From: Bremia lactucae
Lineage: Eukaryota > Oomycota > Peronosporomycetes > Peronosporales > Peronosporaceae
Length of the DNA: 64,000 nt
NCBI RefSeq assembly: GCF_004359215.1
Contig: NC_090618.1
Coordinates: 1,669,665-1,733,664 of the forward strand
Direction of reading: 5' to 3'
The position numbers and the translations under genes are program-made. The notes under the pieces are model-generated. The model was not told the origin of the DNA. It searched no databases and saw only the letters and a program-made list of their open reading frames with translations. Shown in pieces: positions 1-10,504 of this stretch (its first letter is position 1; every line of letters begins with the position of its first letter).

Positions 1-245
1 CCCTTGCGTGAGGTCCTATCGTCAGTGTCGACTACCACAATGTATTTTCATAATTCCAACCAGCCTATCAACGATGGGCAGCGTCTCGAAGCATTGGTGT
101 CACCGGCCGTCGTGTTGGCGAGTCATGTTGACGGACTCGGCGGGGTGGCATTACCGACATTTTTGGGTCCGCTTTTGTACGAGTTGGGTGTCAGGTCACA
201 AGATGGGAGAATCGAATTACCTCGAGGCGTTGAGACAAGCGGGAA
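1..245 (+). pseudogene. CRN (Crinkler) effector copy A, fragment before the copia insertion
   Basis: This is part of the C-terminal half of a Crinkler-type gene whose beginning lies left of the window. The encoded segment (REVLSSVSTTTMYF..., then a QRLEALVS and LGGVALPTFL region) is nearly identical to the C-terminal part of copy C at 11316-13635 on the minus strand, and copies B and C carry the CRN N-terminus. The reading frame stays open to position 245 and then stops being CRN-like exactly where a TG-starting LTR begins. It resumes in the correct frame at 5116 after a 5-bp duplication (gggaa). The gene was therefore open here until a retrotransposon entered it. CRNs are secreted or translocated host-cell effectors of oomycetes; whether this one was ever active cannot be judged. 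Confidence 0.8.
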
Positions 246-608
246 TGTTGGTATTGCACCGCTAATAATTAAAGGTAACATGAATTAATGTAATTTGCTC
301 AAGTGGTTAAGACGTGGTGGATAACGTTCCAACTTGGCGCGAGTTCAATTCCGACAAAGGTAAAGTTGAAAATCGGTATCTGGTGTTAGGGTTCACCAGG
401 GCTTCGCTCCCCCGAAGTTACGTCCCCTGCCATCTTTATCTTTAGGTTATCATTTGTAAGAACTGTTTTTACTTAGCGTAGTTACCAACCTGCTTGGACG
501 AATCAATGAGGGTAAGAAAATGAGTGGAGCAGAAAAGTGTTAGACATATTTACTTCAATAAATATCACTTCGGATTTTGTCCTCTACTCCACAGTTATCT
601 AATCAACA
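246..608 (+). repeat. 5' LTR of Copia-1
   Basis: It starts tgttggtattgcaccgctaa and ends ...tctaatcaaca. It aligns almost base for base with 4742-5115; the 11-nt length difference comes from a few small indels. The candidate primer-binding region starts right after it (609, ggttaacagccgcacaagc). The flanking duplication is gggaa at 241-245. Confidence 0.92.
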
Positions 609-628
609 GGTTAACAGCCGCACAAGCT

Positions 629-3600
629 ATGACGACCAAGCGCACCGAAGTCCTCCTGGGAAGTGGTAATTACTTCCACTGGGAGTGCAACATGAGAATG
701 ACGCTTGCTAGGAAGGGTCTGCTTGCTCATGTTCAAGTTGTCAAGCCGGAGAACGAAATCACGGAGGCGTGGCTGACGAACGACGCAAAGGCGCTGGGTA
801 TCATCGCGCAGGGCGTCGAGCTGCAGCATCAGACGAAGATCAGGACGGCTACGCGCGCCATGGAGGCGTGGGCTACCCTTCGAGAGTTCTACAACCTTAC
901 TACTCTTCACAACCGTGTCACGATGACACGTCGACTTTATGATTTCAAGATGGAGGACGGTTCCACGATGGCGGCGCACCTAGATGCGTTTGACGAGCTC
1001 GTGGTGGGTCTTCAGACGATGGGAGAGCCAGTGGACGAGGCACGTCAGATCGTCGTGCTACTGAGCAGCCTTCCGTCTGAATACGAGCTGATTACGTCCA
1101 TTATGGAGAACTCCAAGGACATCACGCTGATTGAGATCAAGGAAAAGCTGCTGAAGGAGCATGAACGTCAGCTGAAGAAGGAGATAACGGAAAAAGCATT
1201 TCGAGCGATTGGGAGCGCTGGACGGTTCAAAGGAGGTCGAGCGAATGGAAGAAAAAGGAACGATTCATACAAGAACGGTGGTGGATTCAGGGGCAAGTGT
1301 TTTAAGTGTGACCAGGTTGGTCATATGAAACGGGACTGCCCGGTCAAAAGAGGCAGCACTAGCGACGACGCCGTATTTGCTGTAGGCGAGGATCACCTCG
1401 CCGGATGGCTGATTGACAGTGGTGCGACATCGCACATGACGCCACACCGTGAAGACCTATTCGAATTTCAAGGAATTGTTTCGAGCATCGAAGTTACGAT
1501 TGCAAACGGAAAGAAACATCATGTTGCGGGGAAAGGTACTGTCAAGCTTAGCGGAACGGACGGAAGACGCATCAAGATGATGGAAGTGCTTTACATTCCT
1601 GGACTTGACAGGCGATTGCTCTCGGTAGGGAAGCTTGCTGAGAACGGTCTTACCGCGGAGTTTCAGCGTTCTACATGCGTCATCAGAAGCACGACTTGTG
1701 CGATTGCGTCAGGCAAGAAGGTTGGCAAGGCGTACATGCTAGAGTGCGAGCAAGAACAGGCTTGTTTTGTGGAGTATGCCGGGACTGACAGTCAGTGGGA
1801 GCTATGGCACGCTCGCATGGGACACTGCAGTGAGAGCGCTATGGCGAAGACACAGCGGGCTACAAACGGTATACCAACCGTAAACCGTACAACCAAGACA
1901 TTGTGTGGTGGTTGCTCAAAAGGGAAGCATTCAATTGAATCTTTCCCGTCACGATCGGTGACGAAGACTTCGCGTGTGCTCGAACTCGTACACACTGATG
2001 TGATGGGACCAATGAGAACGCTATCAAAGGGTGGTCCGAGGTACATTCTGACTTTTGTGGATGATTTTTCAAGATACGTCGCCGTATACTTCTTAAAACA
2101 GAAGAGTGAGGTGGCCACAAGATAAAGGAGTTCAAGGCATTCTACGAAAATCAATGGGGAGAACGCTTGAAGTGTCTGCGCTCAGACAATGGAACAGAGA
2201 TCGTGAATAAGACGGTTGCGGAATTGTGCAGACGGAATGGAATTATGCATCAGCGTACCGTACCGTACAGCCCACAGCAGAACGGTGTTGCGGAACGCAT
2301 GAACCGTACTATTATGGAGAAGGCACGCAGCATGTGCACTACAAAGGTGTATCTACGGAGTGGTGGGCGGAATCTGTAAGTACAGCTGTGTACTTGATCA
2401 ACCGTTCCACGAACACAGAGCGCTCGAATATGACGCCGTACGAGGTTGGTTTCAAGGTAAAACCACAAATGGAACACTTGCGAGTGTTCGGATCCGAAGG
2501 GTACGCTCACGTCAACGACGCGAAGCGTACAAAACTCGAGCCCAAGAGCTTCAGGTGTATGTTTCTTGGATACGCTGAAAGCACAAAGGGATATCGTGTT
2601 TATGACCTGGATGCTTTAAAGGTCAAGGTGTCGCGCTCGGTGAAGCTAGACGAGCGTGAAGTGGGAGGAATTTATGAGTCACCCTCGTCGCAACCTCACA
2701 CGACGGTCATACACGCGACCAAGGACGCTGACGATAGAACGGTTCCGACGCGAATGGAACAAGTACCGATGTCAGATGAGCCGATGGAGAGCATTGAGGA
2801 ATCCGTTCCGGATGCTGAGATGAACGAGGCAGAAGAGGAGCAGAGCATTGTAATGTTACCGCCATTGCCGAACAGTCCAGATATTATCGGCCGTGAGATT
2901 GCACCATACCGCTCTCAGCCGCAAGCGTACCAAGAAGAACGACTGGTTTTTCACCCGGAAGCGGAACGATCACGACGAATTCGTGAGCCGGTACTTCTGC
3001 TACAAAACGAGTCAAGTTATGATGAACATCTTCAGTCGGAAGGTAGTGACGGTCCGCCGTCTCCAAAGCGTGCTCGTATCGATGAAGACGGGCTCATCGC
3101 GGAAGCTGTTATGGCGTATGTGGCAAACATTAATGACGCCGTGGACGTGCCAACGACGTACGCGGAGGCAATATCCAGCCACGAATCTGATGAGTGGCGA
3201 AAAGCAATGGAAGCAGAGTTATGTTCTCACCAACATAACGCTACATGGAGACTGGTACCGCGCGGAGCGTCTACGCGTACCATCGGCTGTCGCTGGGTGT
3301 TCGCCAAGAAGCGTGACGAAAATGGTCGCGTGATTCGCTGCAAGGCACGCTTGGTAGCGAAGGGTTTCAAGCAAAAGTACGGTGTGGACTTCTTTGAGAC
3401 GTATTCGCCGGTGGCGAATATGAACTCAATTCGCGTGGTTCTAGCGGTGTGTGTGGCGTTGCAGTACGTCATGGAACAGTTAGACGCGGATACAGCGTTC
3501 CTGAATAGTAAACTTATGGACCGGGTCTACATGGAGATCCCAAACGGTATCAAGAACGCTGATGGCCAAGTGTGTCTACTGAACAAGGCTATATACGGTT

Positions 3601-4728
3601 TGAAGCAGGCTAGCAAACGCATAGTGCAACAAGACCATTGCAACCATCTTTTCGATGAATAAAACAGATCTTAAGAGCTGTGGAGCAGACCAGTGTGTAT
3701 ATGTCAAGCATTCTAAAAGCGGCTTCGTGTACGTGTGTCTGTCCGTCGACGACATGATTATCGCAGCCAAGACGAGCGATGAAATTCGTGAAGTAAAGAA
3801 TGCTCTTAAAGCCGCCTTCAAGATGAAGGAGCTCGGTGAAGCAAAATTTATTTTAGGGATGGAGATCGATCATGACCTAAGGGCACATACGCTTATGATC
3901 AAGCAGACACGGTACATTGACGACGTTGCAAAACGGTTCGGCCAGGAGAATGTCAAGTCTGTGGACAATCCATGCGCATCGGATTTGAAGCTGTCAAAGG
4001 AACAATTACCTAGAACGGATTCAGAGCGTGCTGACATGCGGTCGAGACCTTACCGCTCTCTCATCGGGTGTCTTCTTTATATCACGACGTGTACGCGCCC
4101 GGATGTCGCTTTCGTGGTATCACAGCTATCAAGATTGTTGGAATATCCGGGGTTGCAGCATTGGAAGGCTGCAATTCGCGTGATTCGATACCTGAAGACG
4201 ACTCGCGAGCATGGTATTCTTTATGAAGGTGGTATGGGAACGGTCACGGTTGAAGCATACTCAGACGCTGACTGGGGAACGAACATCGACAACAGGCGTT
4301 CCGTGTCAGGCATCATGGTCATAATGGGGAACGCCCCGGTAGTGTTTAAGTCCAAGTTTCAGAGGACTGTTGCACTAAGCTCTGCTGAGGCGGAGTACAT
4401 GGCGCTGAGTTTGTGTGTGTTGGAGGTGCTATGGTTGCGTGCAATGCTTAAGGACATGGGGTACGAACAAAGGAATGCTACGCAGATATAGGAGGACAAC
4501 CAAGGAGCGATCGCGTTGGCCAAAAACGCTGGCTACAACTCAAGGACGAAGCATATTGATATCAAGCACCACTTCACACGCGAGAACGTGGAGAACGGAA
4601 AGGTTCAAGTCGACTACGTGGACACCAAGAACCAATTGGCCGACTTGTTGACGAAGGTGCTTGGAAAGAAGACGCTCAAGTTCCTATGCGAGAAGAGTGG
4701 TATCAAGAAAAAGGTTGCCATGCATTAG
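629..4728 (+). pseudogene. copia gag-pol polyprotein, frameshifted
   Basis: The reading starts at ATG 629 and shows, in order, a UBN2-type gag, a CCHC knuckle (CFKCDQVGHMKRDC, near 1300), an aspartic protease (WLIDSGATSHMT, near 1410), the integrase zinc region (LWHARMGHCSESAM) and catalytic core (HTDVMGPM, RSDNGTE), reverse transcriptase (YSPVANMNSIR, QLDADTAFLNSK, SVDDMIIA) and RNase H (DADWGTN, LSSAEAEYMAL). The frame is lost near 2120, near 2343 and near 3620, each consistent with a small indel, and an in-frame TAG sits at 4489-4491. The last segment (4492-4728) runs to its natural stop before the 3' LTR. The RT active-site motif reads SVDD instead of the usual YVDD. The four breaks are few for an old element. 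Confidence 0.93.
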
Positions 4729-4741
4729 CGGTGAGTGGGAG

Positions 4742-5115
4742 TGTTGGTATTGCACCGCTAATAATTGAAGGTAACATGGTTAGGAACTAATGTAATTTGC
4801 TCAAGTGGTTAAGACGTGGGGGATAACGTTCTACCAACTTGGCGCGAGTTAAATTCCGACAATGGTAAAGTTGAAAATCGGTATCTGGTGTTTAGGGTTC
4901 ACCAGGGCTTCGCTCCTCCGAAGTCACGTCCCCTGCCATCTTTTATCTTTAGGTTATCATTTGTAAGAACTGTTTTTACTTAGCGTAATTACCAACCTGC
5001 TTGGACGAATCAATTAGGGTAAGAAAATGAGTGGAGCAGAAAAGTGTTCGACAAATTTAACTCAATAAATATCACTTCGGATTTTGTCCACTACTCCACA
5101 GTTATCTACTCGACA
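4742..5115 (+). repeat. 3' LTR of Copia-1
   Basis: It starts tgttggtattgcaccgctaa and ends ctactcgaca, followed at once by the duplicated target gggaa (5116-5120). It is near-identical to the 5' LTR. Confidence 0.92.
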
Positions 5116-5595
5116 GGGAATTTGGTAGTTCCATTCCTGTCTCCTCCAAACGTGAAATGGCCAGCTTGGCTTCTTGATGACAAATTTATGAAGTTCGGCG
5201 ATCTCGTTCGAAGTAAAAACTGTGATAAGATCGACTTTCGTATTGCTTCCGGGGAGATATCTGGCGAATGCAAGGACCATGGACAGCCTCTTCCTCTCCA
5301 AACAATGAAAGAAATACTGTCGCGTGTACCCGTCGAGTTCAAAGTGCATTTGGTGGTAACGAGAAAATTGCAGAATAAATATTTTACGAGGGAGGAAACA
5401 TATGCAACATTTGTGCGAGAACAGAATTTGTCAACGATAAATGTTTATCGCATTTCAGGTGGGTCGACGCTACACAAAATAGTTGGGATGGAGAATCAAG
5501 AACTTCAGAAAGTACAGTGCATGGATGATGGCAGCACGAGGCTCTGCGACAAAAAGCTGGTCATTTTCATCGAGTTGGGCACTGGAAGAATCTAG
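5116..5595 (+). pseudogene. CRN effector copy A, C-terminal fragment after the copia insertion
   Basis: This continues the frame of 1-245 after the 5-bp duplication. It encodes VVPFLSPPNVKWPAWLL..., then ILSRVPVEFKVHLVVTRKL, TREETYATFVREQNLSTINV and a C-terminal IFIELGTGRI before the stop at 5593-5595. Copy C on the minus strand has the same order. Compared with copy C this copy carries 13 extra bases near 5471-5483, so one of the two is frameshifted near its end; the longer reading here looks like the original. No catalytic motif is recognised in this part. The downstream flank (5596 on) is shared with copy C. Confidence 0.8.
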
Positions 5596-6178
5596 TAATT
5601 GAATTCTATTTGCATCATGTTTGCTTTATTATAATCGATACAGATTGCTTTGACGTACAATCTATACAATATATCGAAGTATTGAACTGGCGTGGACAAA
5701 TTCGAAACGGCATTTCGGTCACACCGTCACCTCCCGCAGAGAGGATGCCCACAGTATCGTAAAAGAATTTATCGCAAGCAGCATTAAAACCTTCTTGGAT
5801 GTTGTGAATGGATAATTCAATCGATCGAAAGCTTCCAGATTGAATATACCACAGCAATATCGGAATTGGTGTTGTTTTTTTTGTCACACTCGGATGAGAA
5901 CTTTCTTAAAGAATTTAATTGTCGATATACGTAGCCATCCAATAACCTAAGACGCCGCGTCTTGCCACCAGATGTGATGCCACGCTCAAAAGCACTTTTC
6001 ATACATTGTATTGTTAATTCTGGAAAGGCAACACGCTCTAAAAGTGTCGTATTTTGTTTTGTCTTTGAGCTGTGTATTGATCTCAATTATGCGTAAGGAA
6101 CAAATCGTCGTGTATTATGGTTTTACCCATTTTTGGTCAACTACCTGTATGAATTTATCACACGAATCGTGTGCAGTA
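5596..6178. other. CRN-RPP21 intergenic segment, duplicated
   Basis: No gene was recognised here. Much of it recurs reverse-complemented at about 10900-11315, between CRN copy C and the second RPP21 copy. It contains the likely upstream region of the RPP21-like gene that starts at 6179. Confidence 0.6.
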
Positions 6179-7040
6179 ATGGAAGCTCACGCGCCACTCC
6201 ATCTCCCCGAAATTAAGGTGACAAGCGCTGAACACACGCGGCAATTGGAGAAACGCTTTACGTATCTTTGGACCTCCGCCCATGCGCTATTGCCAACGAA
6301 TTCGACGCTCGCGCACCACATGATGTACGCTCCTCCATTGCTAAGATCGAATTATGTTACGAATCGATATTATGACTTGGGTTTTAGTGCCTCGATGATG
6401 CAGCTTGCTCGTTCGAGCCACGCACAGCTCCCGCAATCAGTACTCGACTTCATTTGTGAAAAGTGTGGAGGACTTGTTGTGCCTAGCGTGTCAGCGGACG
6501 TGCGTGTGTTGCCGCAGTCCCGCAAGTCGCCACTAAATCGACGTTTGGTTAAGCAGCAACGCCGTGCACAGCTTCAAAATGGCTTAAATGGGCCACGTTT
6601 AGTGCGAGAGACGCTTACGACAATTTTGGTACGTTTTGCATGGGGATACTTAATTGAATGCGTGTGTGGTTGACAGATGGTAACGTGATATTCTTCCATA
6701 GAGGATAACCTGCCGTCGGTGTCAGCATACATCGGATCGACCGGGTGCGTCAACAGTATACAAGATCAAGAGTCTAAAGCGATTGCGAGAAACCCAAGAG
6801 ACGGAAGCGGTGAGGGCCGTCCATACGACGAATGACAACGATACTTCTGCGGCTTTTCTAAAGGACGGGGAGTCCGTGACAACGAGTTGTTTCGCAGTGC
6901 CTCCCAGTCCACCTCGAAAGCTTCTTGATGGACCAAAAAGAAAGATAAAAAAGACGAAAAATCACGTCGATGGAGCGAAACTTGCCGTTCGTAACAGTCT
7001 TGATTCGTTCCTGCAGGGTCTAAAGTCGCAAAAAAAGTAA
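6179..7040 (+). CDS. RNase P protein subunit of the Rpr2/RPP21/SNM1 family (2 exons)
   Basis: Exons are 6179-6628 and 6702-7040, with a 73-nt intron (gtacgt...catag), giving about 262 aa. The family binds the RNA of nuclear RNase P and helps process pre-tRNA 5' ends. Seen here: an N-terminal helical region with RQLEKRFTYLWTSAHALLP, then LARSSHAQLPQSVLDFICEKC (Cys 93 and 96), GGLVVPSVSADVRVLP, and after splicing TCRRC (Cys 154 and 157). Together these form the four-cysteine zinc ribbon of the family. The intron separates the two cysteine pairs, and joining at these sites keeps the frame, which supports the splice call. The C-terminus is lysine-rich (PKRKIKKTKN, LKSQKK). The start was chosen at the ATG beginning MEAHAPLHLPEIK; the frame is open further upstream. 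A second, broken copy lies inverted at 8790-9055 and 10505-10894. The family call is firm; the exact N-terminus is less so. Confidence 0.82.
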
Positions 7041-7189
7041 TGCAGCTCCTACAACACTCATCATGGAAATATGTGTAGGTACTTCCGAGATGATGTCTGT
7101 ACGAATAAAAGCAAGTGTCGATGTTGCTCCGCTTGGTACGAGAATTGTAGTGCTCTTTTACACGGTTCAAGTGTGCTTAATCGACGGAT

Positions 7190-7520
7190 TCCGCGCACGT
7201 TGACTCTGTTGTATTACTCGTTTCAGCGACAGTAGCATGAGCTTCTTTGCTGTGTCGAAAATGTCGTGAAAGACACTTTTTAAATCGTAACTATGACACC
7301 TCGAGTGTAGTCTCGAGTTCAGCAAATCGATCCATGCTACAGAAGAAAAGGGTCTATTATTGGTTACAGTGAACGTGAAACAAAGGCCTTCTTTCATATG
7401 TATTCAAGTTAAACATGCACAGTATTTTCATGTAGCTCGACTCTGTGAGAATGCAAATGCACGCAAAGAATGGCAGCTACTCGAGTCGTAATGAATCCAA
7501 TTTCACGCATTGAAACACCA
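7190..7520 (-). other. unidentified duplicated segment X, with possible short coding exon
   Basis: The minus strand carries an open stretch beginning MKEGLCFTFTVTNNRPF, then VAWIDLLNSRLHSRCH and FHDIFDTAKKLMLLSLK (stop near 7167). A diverged copy lies on the + strand at 22060-22348, just after the polymerase alpha fragment, with the same frame open over about 55 codons. Upstream parts (7400-7520) are also shared, but their reading frames differ between copies. I do not recognise the protein. It may be an exon of a gene that sits between polymerase alpha and RPP21 at the original locus. Confidence 0.4.
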
Positions 7521-7539
7521 TCTTTTCGTTTTCCACAAA

Positions 7540-7935
7540 TCTAGCTTCGCCGCTGTTCGGCGAAATGGTGAGTGGGACCTCATTTGGAAGCACCACCAGC
7601 ACGTGAATTTACTTTGGCTGCGGCGCGGGCATTTGGTTTTCGTTTAGATAATCCTCAATAGGCCAAATTGGATCTAATGGCTCACAATTAAGCATACTTT
7701 TGATGTCATCATCCACATTTCCCCTTTTGAGTTGCTGTGCACTCGGCTCGCTACCCGACAGCCACGCGTCCCCCTTCCTCGCCAAGAACAGCTTGAGTTC
7801 GCGAGCATCGCATTTAATTATGTTTGAATTTTCAGTTTTTATAGTCTTTTTTAAGTCCCCCATTGACTCATTTTCGTCGATATTCACATAGAATACGTCT
7901 TTCACTCCGATTAGGGCACATACGAGCTCCACCAT
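7540..7935 (-). pseudogene. CRN effector copy D, N-terminal fragment
   Basis: The minus strand starts at ATG 7935 with MVELVCALIGVKDVFYVNI, then GDLKKTIK and LFLARKGDAWLSGSEPS, which is the CRN N-terminal region with the LFLAK-type motif, followed by a DWL-like segment (DDDIKSMLNCEPLDPIW). A stop at 7609-7611 replaces the glutamine seen in copy B, just before the HVLVVLP junction motif. Past it, homology ends near 7557 and segment X follows. In CRNs this N-terminal part mediates translocation and the C-terminal domain acts in the host nucleus; here the C-terminal domain is absent. Confidence 0.85.
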
Positions 7936-8105
7936 TTGTGTTTTGTCTTTCTTTTTCGAATTGTGAACCCGAAAATCCGCAAGAGTAACGAGCCCTCTCC
8001 CAAGAGGTCGCAAGATCTTGAGGGTTAGGGTTTTATTTCAAACCATAAAAATATTCAATTTCATTTGATTGGCGTAAAATATATCACATAGCGCAACATG
8101 CATGA

Positions 8106-8390
8106 TGTAACGGGACGAAGTTGTCCCAATGTTTCACTAATTTATTAAGCACAATTTGTGTAACGGGAAGTACGTAACATAAGAATTATTTCCTAAGAAC
8201 GAAAGGAAATAAGCAAAGAAGTGCAACTAATTAGTTTTATTAATTATTTGACTGAAAAGAAATAATATTACCAAATATGGTAATATCGACGCAACAAAAT
8301 TAGGCAAGATATGAGATCTATCGATAGGTTGATTTGGTCAGAATCAACCTAACCTTTTTTCACACAGATGACAGTCTATATAGCTATTTT
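8106..8390 (+). repeat. LTR relics upstream of CRN copy D (second copy at 13806-14087)
   Basis: Two tgtaacggg-type LTR starts lie in tandem (8106 and 8159). The first resembles the start of LTR family A (22349), the second LTR family B (62477): the blocks tttcctaagaa, tattaattatttgact and a palindromic ttacc...ggtaat stretch occur in the same order. The stretch 8036-8390 is identical by eye to 13737-14090 upstream of CRN copy C. It is on the 5' side of both CRN copies, so it could contribute promoter sequence; that is inference. Confidence 0.6.
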
Positions 8391-8789
8391 AATTTTGCGC
8401 ATTTGAACAGGAAGCCTTGTGACACAACCGATTGACAGCGTTAAACTGATGCGAAAGCGCTTTTCCAGCGTACGTCTGCATCGTCATGGTTATTATCTAA
8501 TATTTGTATCGGTTCTAATCTGCGTACTCAGCACAACAACCTTTCATAAGGTTCCGATTGCGAGACGACGCCAGAACACCCTCTAATTGAGGAGAGTGAT
8601 CTCACTGTGTGGTCATGTCCTACGGATCATTGTGCTTATTAAAAAGCGTCTAGTGTGCTATTTAGGATCGATGTGGTAGGTAGTATCATGAGCGCAAGGT
8701 ATGACAGTAGCTTCATAAGCTTGGTCACAAACCGTGCTTGAATGAGTCAATACACATCGAGCAGCCGGACATTCGTCGGACGGACGGCC
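8391..8789. other. breakpoint region between duplicated blocks
   Basis: 8391-8665 shows no gene or repeat that I recognise. 8666-8773 (ggtagtatcatgagcgcaag onward) is nearly the same as 20937-21040, where it follows an LTR. It then joins the antisense end of the RPP21 copy near 8790. The short minus-strand open frame here is a chimera across this joint. Confidence 0.5.
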
Positions 8790-9055
8790 CTCACCGCTTC
8801 CATCTCTTGGGTTTCTCGCACTCGTTTTAGACTCTTGATCTTGTATACAGTTGACGCACCCGGTCGATCCGATGTATGCTGACACCGACGGCAGGTTATC
8901 CTCTATGAAAGAATATCACGTTACCATCTGTCAACCACACACGCATTCAATTAAGTATCCCCATGCAAAACGTACCAAAATTGTCGTAAGCGTCTCTCGC
9001 ACTAAACGTGGCCCATTTAAGCCATTTTGAAGCTGTGCACGGCGTTGCTGCTTAA
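8790..9055 (-). pseudogene. second RPP21-like copy, 3' part
   Basis: The minus strand repeats exon 2 (from 8902 down, with the second CxxC), the intron (with the same gtacgt start) and the end of exon 1 of the gene at 6179-7040. Exon 2 is cut at about 8790, so the C-terminus is lost. The 5' part is displaced to 10505-10894 by an N gap and a CRN copy. Confidence 0.8.
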
Positions 9056-9155
9056 NNNNNNNNNNNNNNNNNNNNNNNNNNNNNNNNNNNNNNNNNNNNN
9101 NNNNNNNNNNNNNNNNNNNNNNNNNNNNNNNNNNNNNNNNNNNNNNNNNNNNNNN
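9056..9155. other. assembly gap (100 N)
   Basis: The run is exactly 100 N, the usual placeholder for an unknown gap. It lies between an RPP21 pseudogene part and CRN copy B. Confidence 0.99.
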
Positions 9156-10470
9156 CTACCCTCACTCCATCGATTTATCCGCATATACTGGACAGCTGTC
9201 CAAGCGAAGAGCGGCCAACTATTAGCGATAATGCCTTGTAAAAAGGTTGGCAGTATCACAATGACACTGCCGATTGCAGTACGAGGTAAATTGGATGCAC
9301 TATGCACCACAGATAATCCAAAGTGTTTCTAGATCCAGAGGAAACCGAGACCAAGTTTCGTGCCGTGCCACTCGTGGAGCTCACTACCACAACAAATCCA
9401 AACGTTCGAAATATGTTTCTCATGAGACGAAGTCGACATTTTTGATCAAAAGCCTCGTTGGTGCTTGATGTGGCTTCTCTGTTAATTTCACGTGGAAATT
9501 CATCTAGGAAAAAGATGAAGGGCTTCTTTCCACTCGCAGCTCGATCTTCGAGTGCCATTTTCACGTCTTGGCGAGTCTTAACAGTTTCATCAACTTTATT
9601 TTTTCCAAGCAGTGCAGCTTGAATAAATCCATAAAGACACAGATTCTCTATACCTCGCAATTTTGGAATGCTGCCGATATCGCACCGATCTTTTATGTTT
9701 CGAAAGTCTTTATTGAGGCAAAAGCTGAAAGCATCGGTACGTGATGAATACGCTGCACTGATGTCTTGTACTTTATCAGGTACCCTTTCACACCATATGT
9801 AAAAAACATCAAATTCTCCTGTGGCGTTTATGTTGAATGCCATTTGCGTCTTTCCCATACCAGACGAGCTTTCCAAAACAACAAACGGTGCGATGTCAAA
9901 ATTGCCCTCGAGGATTGCGCGGATTGCTTTCGAGAGTGACTCGACTTGTTCATGCCTCGCAAGCGTCTTGGAGAGAGACTCATACCTTTCCACAAATCTA
10001 GCTTCGCCGCTGTTCGGCGAAATGGTGAGTGGGACCTCATTTGGAAGCACCACCAGCACGTGAATTTGCTTTGGCTGCGGCGCGGGCATTTGGTTCTCGT
10101 TTAGATAATCCTGGATAGACCAAATTGCCCTTAATGGCTTACAGTAAAGCATACTTTTGATGTCATCATCCACCTTTCCCTCTTCGAGTTGCTGTGCACT
10201 CGGCTCGCTACCCGACAGCCACGCGTCCCCCTTCCTCGCCAAGTACAGCTCGAGATCGCTAGCATCGCATTTAACTTTGCTTGGAATTTTAGTTTTAATA
10301 GCGTCCTTTAAGTCCCCCATTGACTCATTTTCGTCGATATTCATCGGAAAGACGACTTTCACTCCGATTAGGGCACAGAAGAGCTTCACTATTTGTGTTA
10401 TGTCTTTCTCTTTTGAATTGTGAACCCGAAAATCCGCAAGAGTAACGAGCCCTCTCCTAAGAGGTCGCAA
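9156..10470 (-). pseudogene. CRN effector copy B with P-loop NTPase domain, truncated by the gap
   Basis: The minus strand reads from 10470: a CRN N-terminus (VKLFCALIGVKVVFPMNI, GDLKDAIK, LYLARKGDAWLSG), a DWL-like stretch, the HVLVVLP junction motif, then an NTPase module with Walker A SSSGMGKTQ (residues about 202-210) and a Walker B-like FIFFLDEFP. This is the architecture known for oomycete Crinklers whose C-terminal part carries an ATPase followed by a further domain. The codon matching the start ATG in copies C and D is ATA here, so translation would have to begin upstream (MRPLRRG...). The frame shifts near 9290 and the remainder runs in another frame into the N gap at 9155. About 404 residues are open. 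Confidence 0.88.
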
Positions 10471-10504
10471 GATCTCGAGGGTTAGGGTTCCATTTCAAAC
10501 CATC

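Larger units (their letters stand above)
246..5115 (+). mobile_element. Ty1/copia LTR retrotransposon (Copia-1) inserted in CRN copy A
   Basis: This is a full-length element of about 4.87 kb with two similar LTRs (246-608 and 4742-5115), both starting TG and ending CA, flanked by the 5-bp target duplication gggaa (241-245 and 5116-5120). Between them lies one gag-pol region in copia order: gag with CCHC knuckle, protease, integrase, reverse transcriptase, RNase H. A purine-rich stretch (around 4731-4741) precedes the 3' LTR. Three frameshifts and one internal stop break the polyprotein, so this copy is not autonomous, or the consensus contains indel errors. Structural integrity and the clean duplication suggest a fairly recent insertion. 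Confidence 0.95.

Noticed and set aside
8658..8885. 75-codon minus-strand frame as a gene
   Set aside because: It is a wrong-frame reading of RPP21 exon 2 fused across a breakpoint to another repeat.
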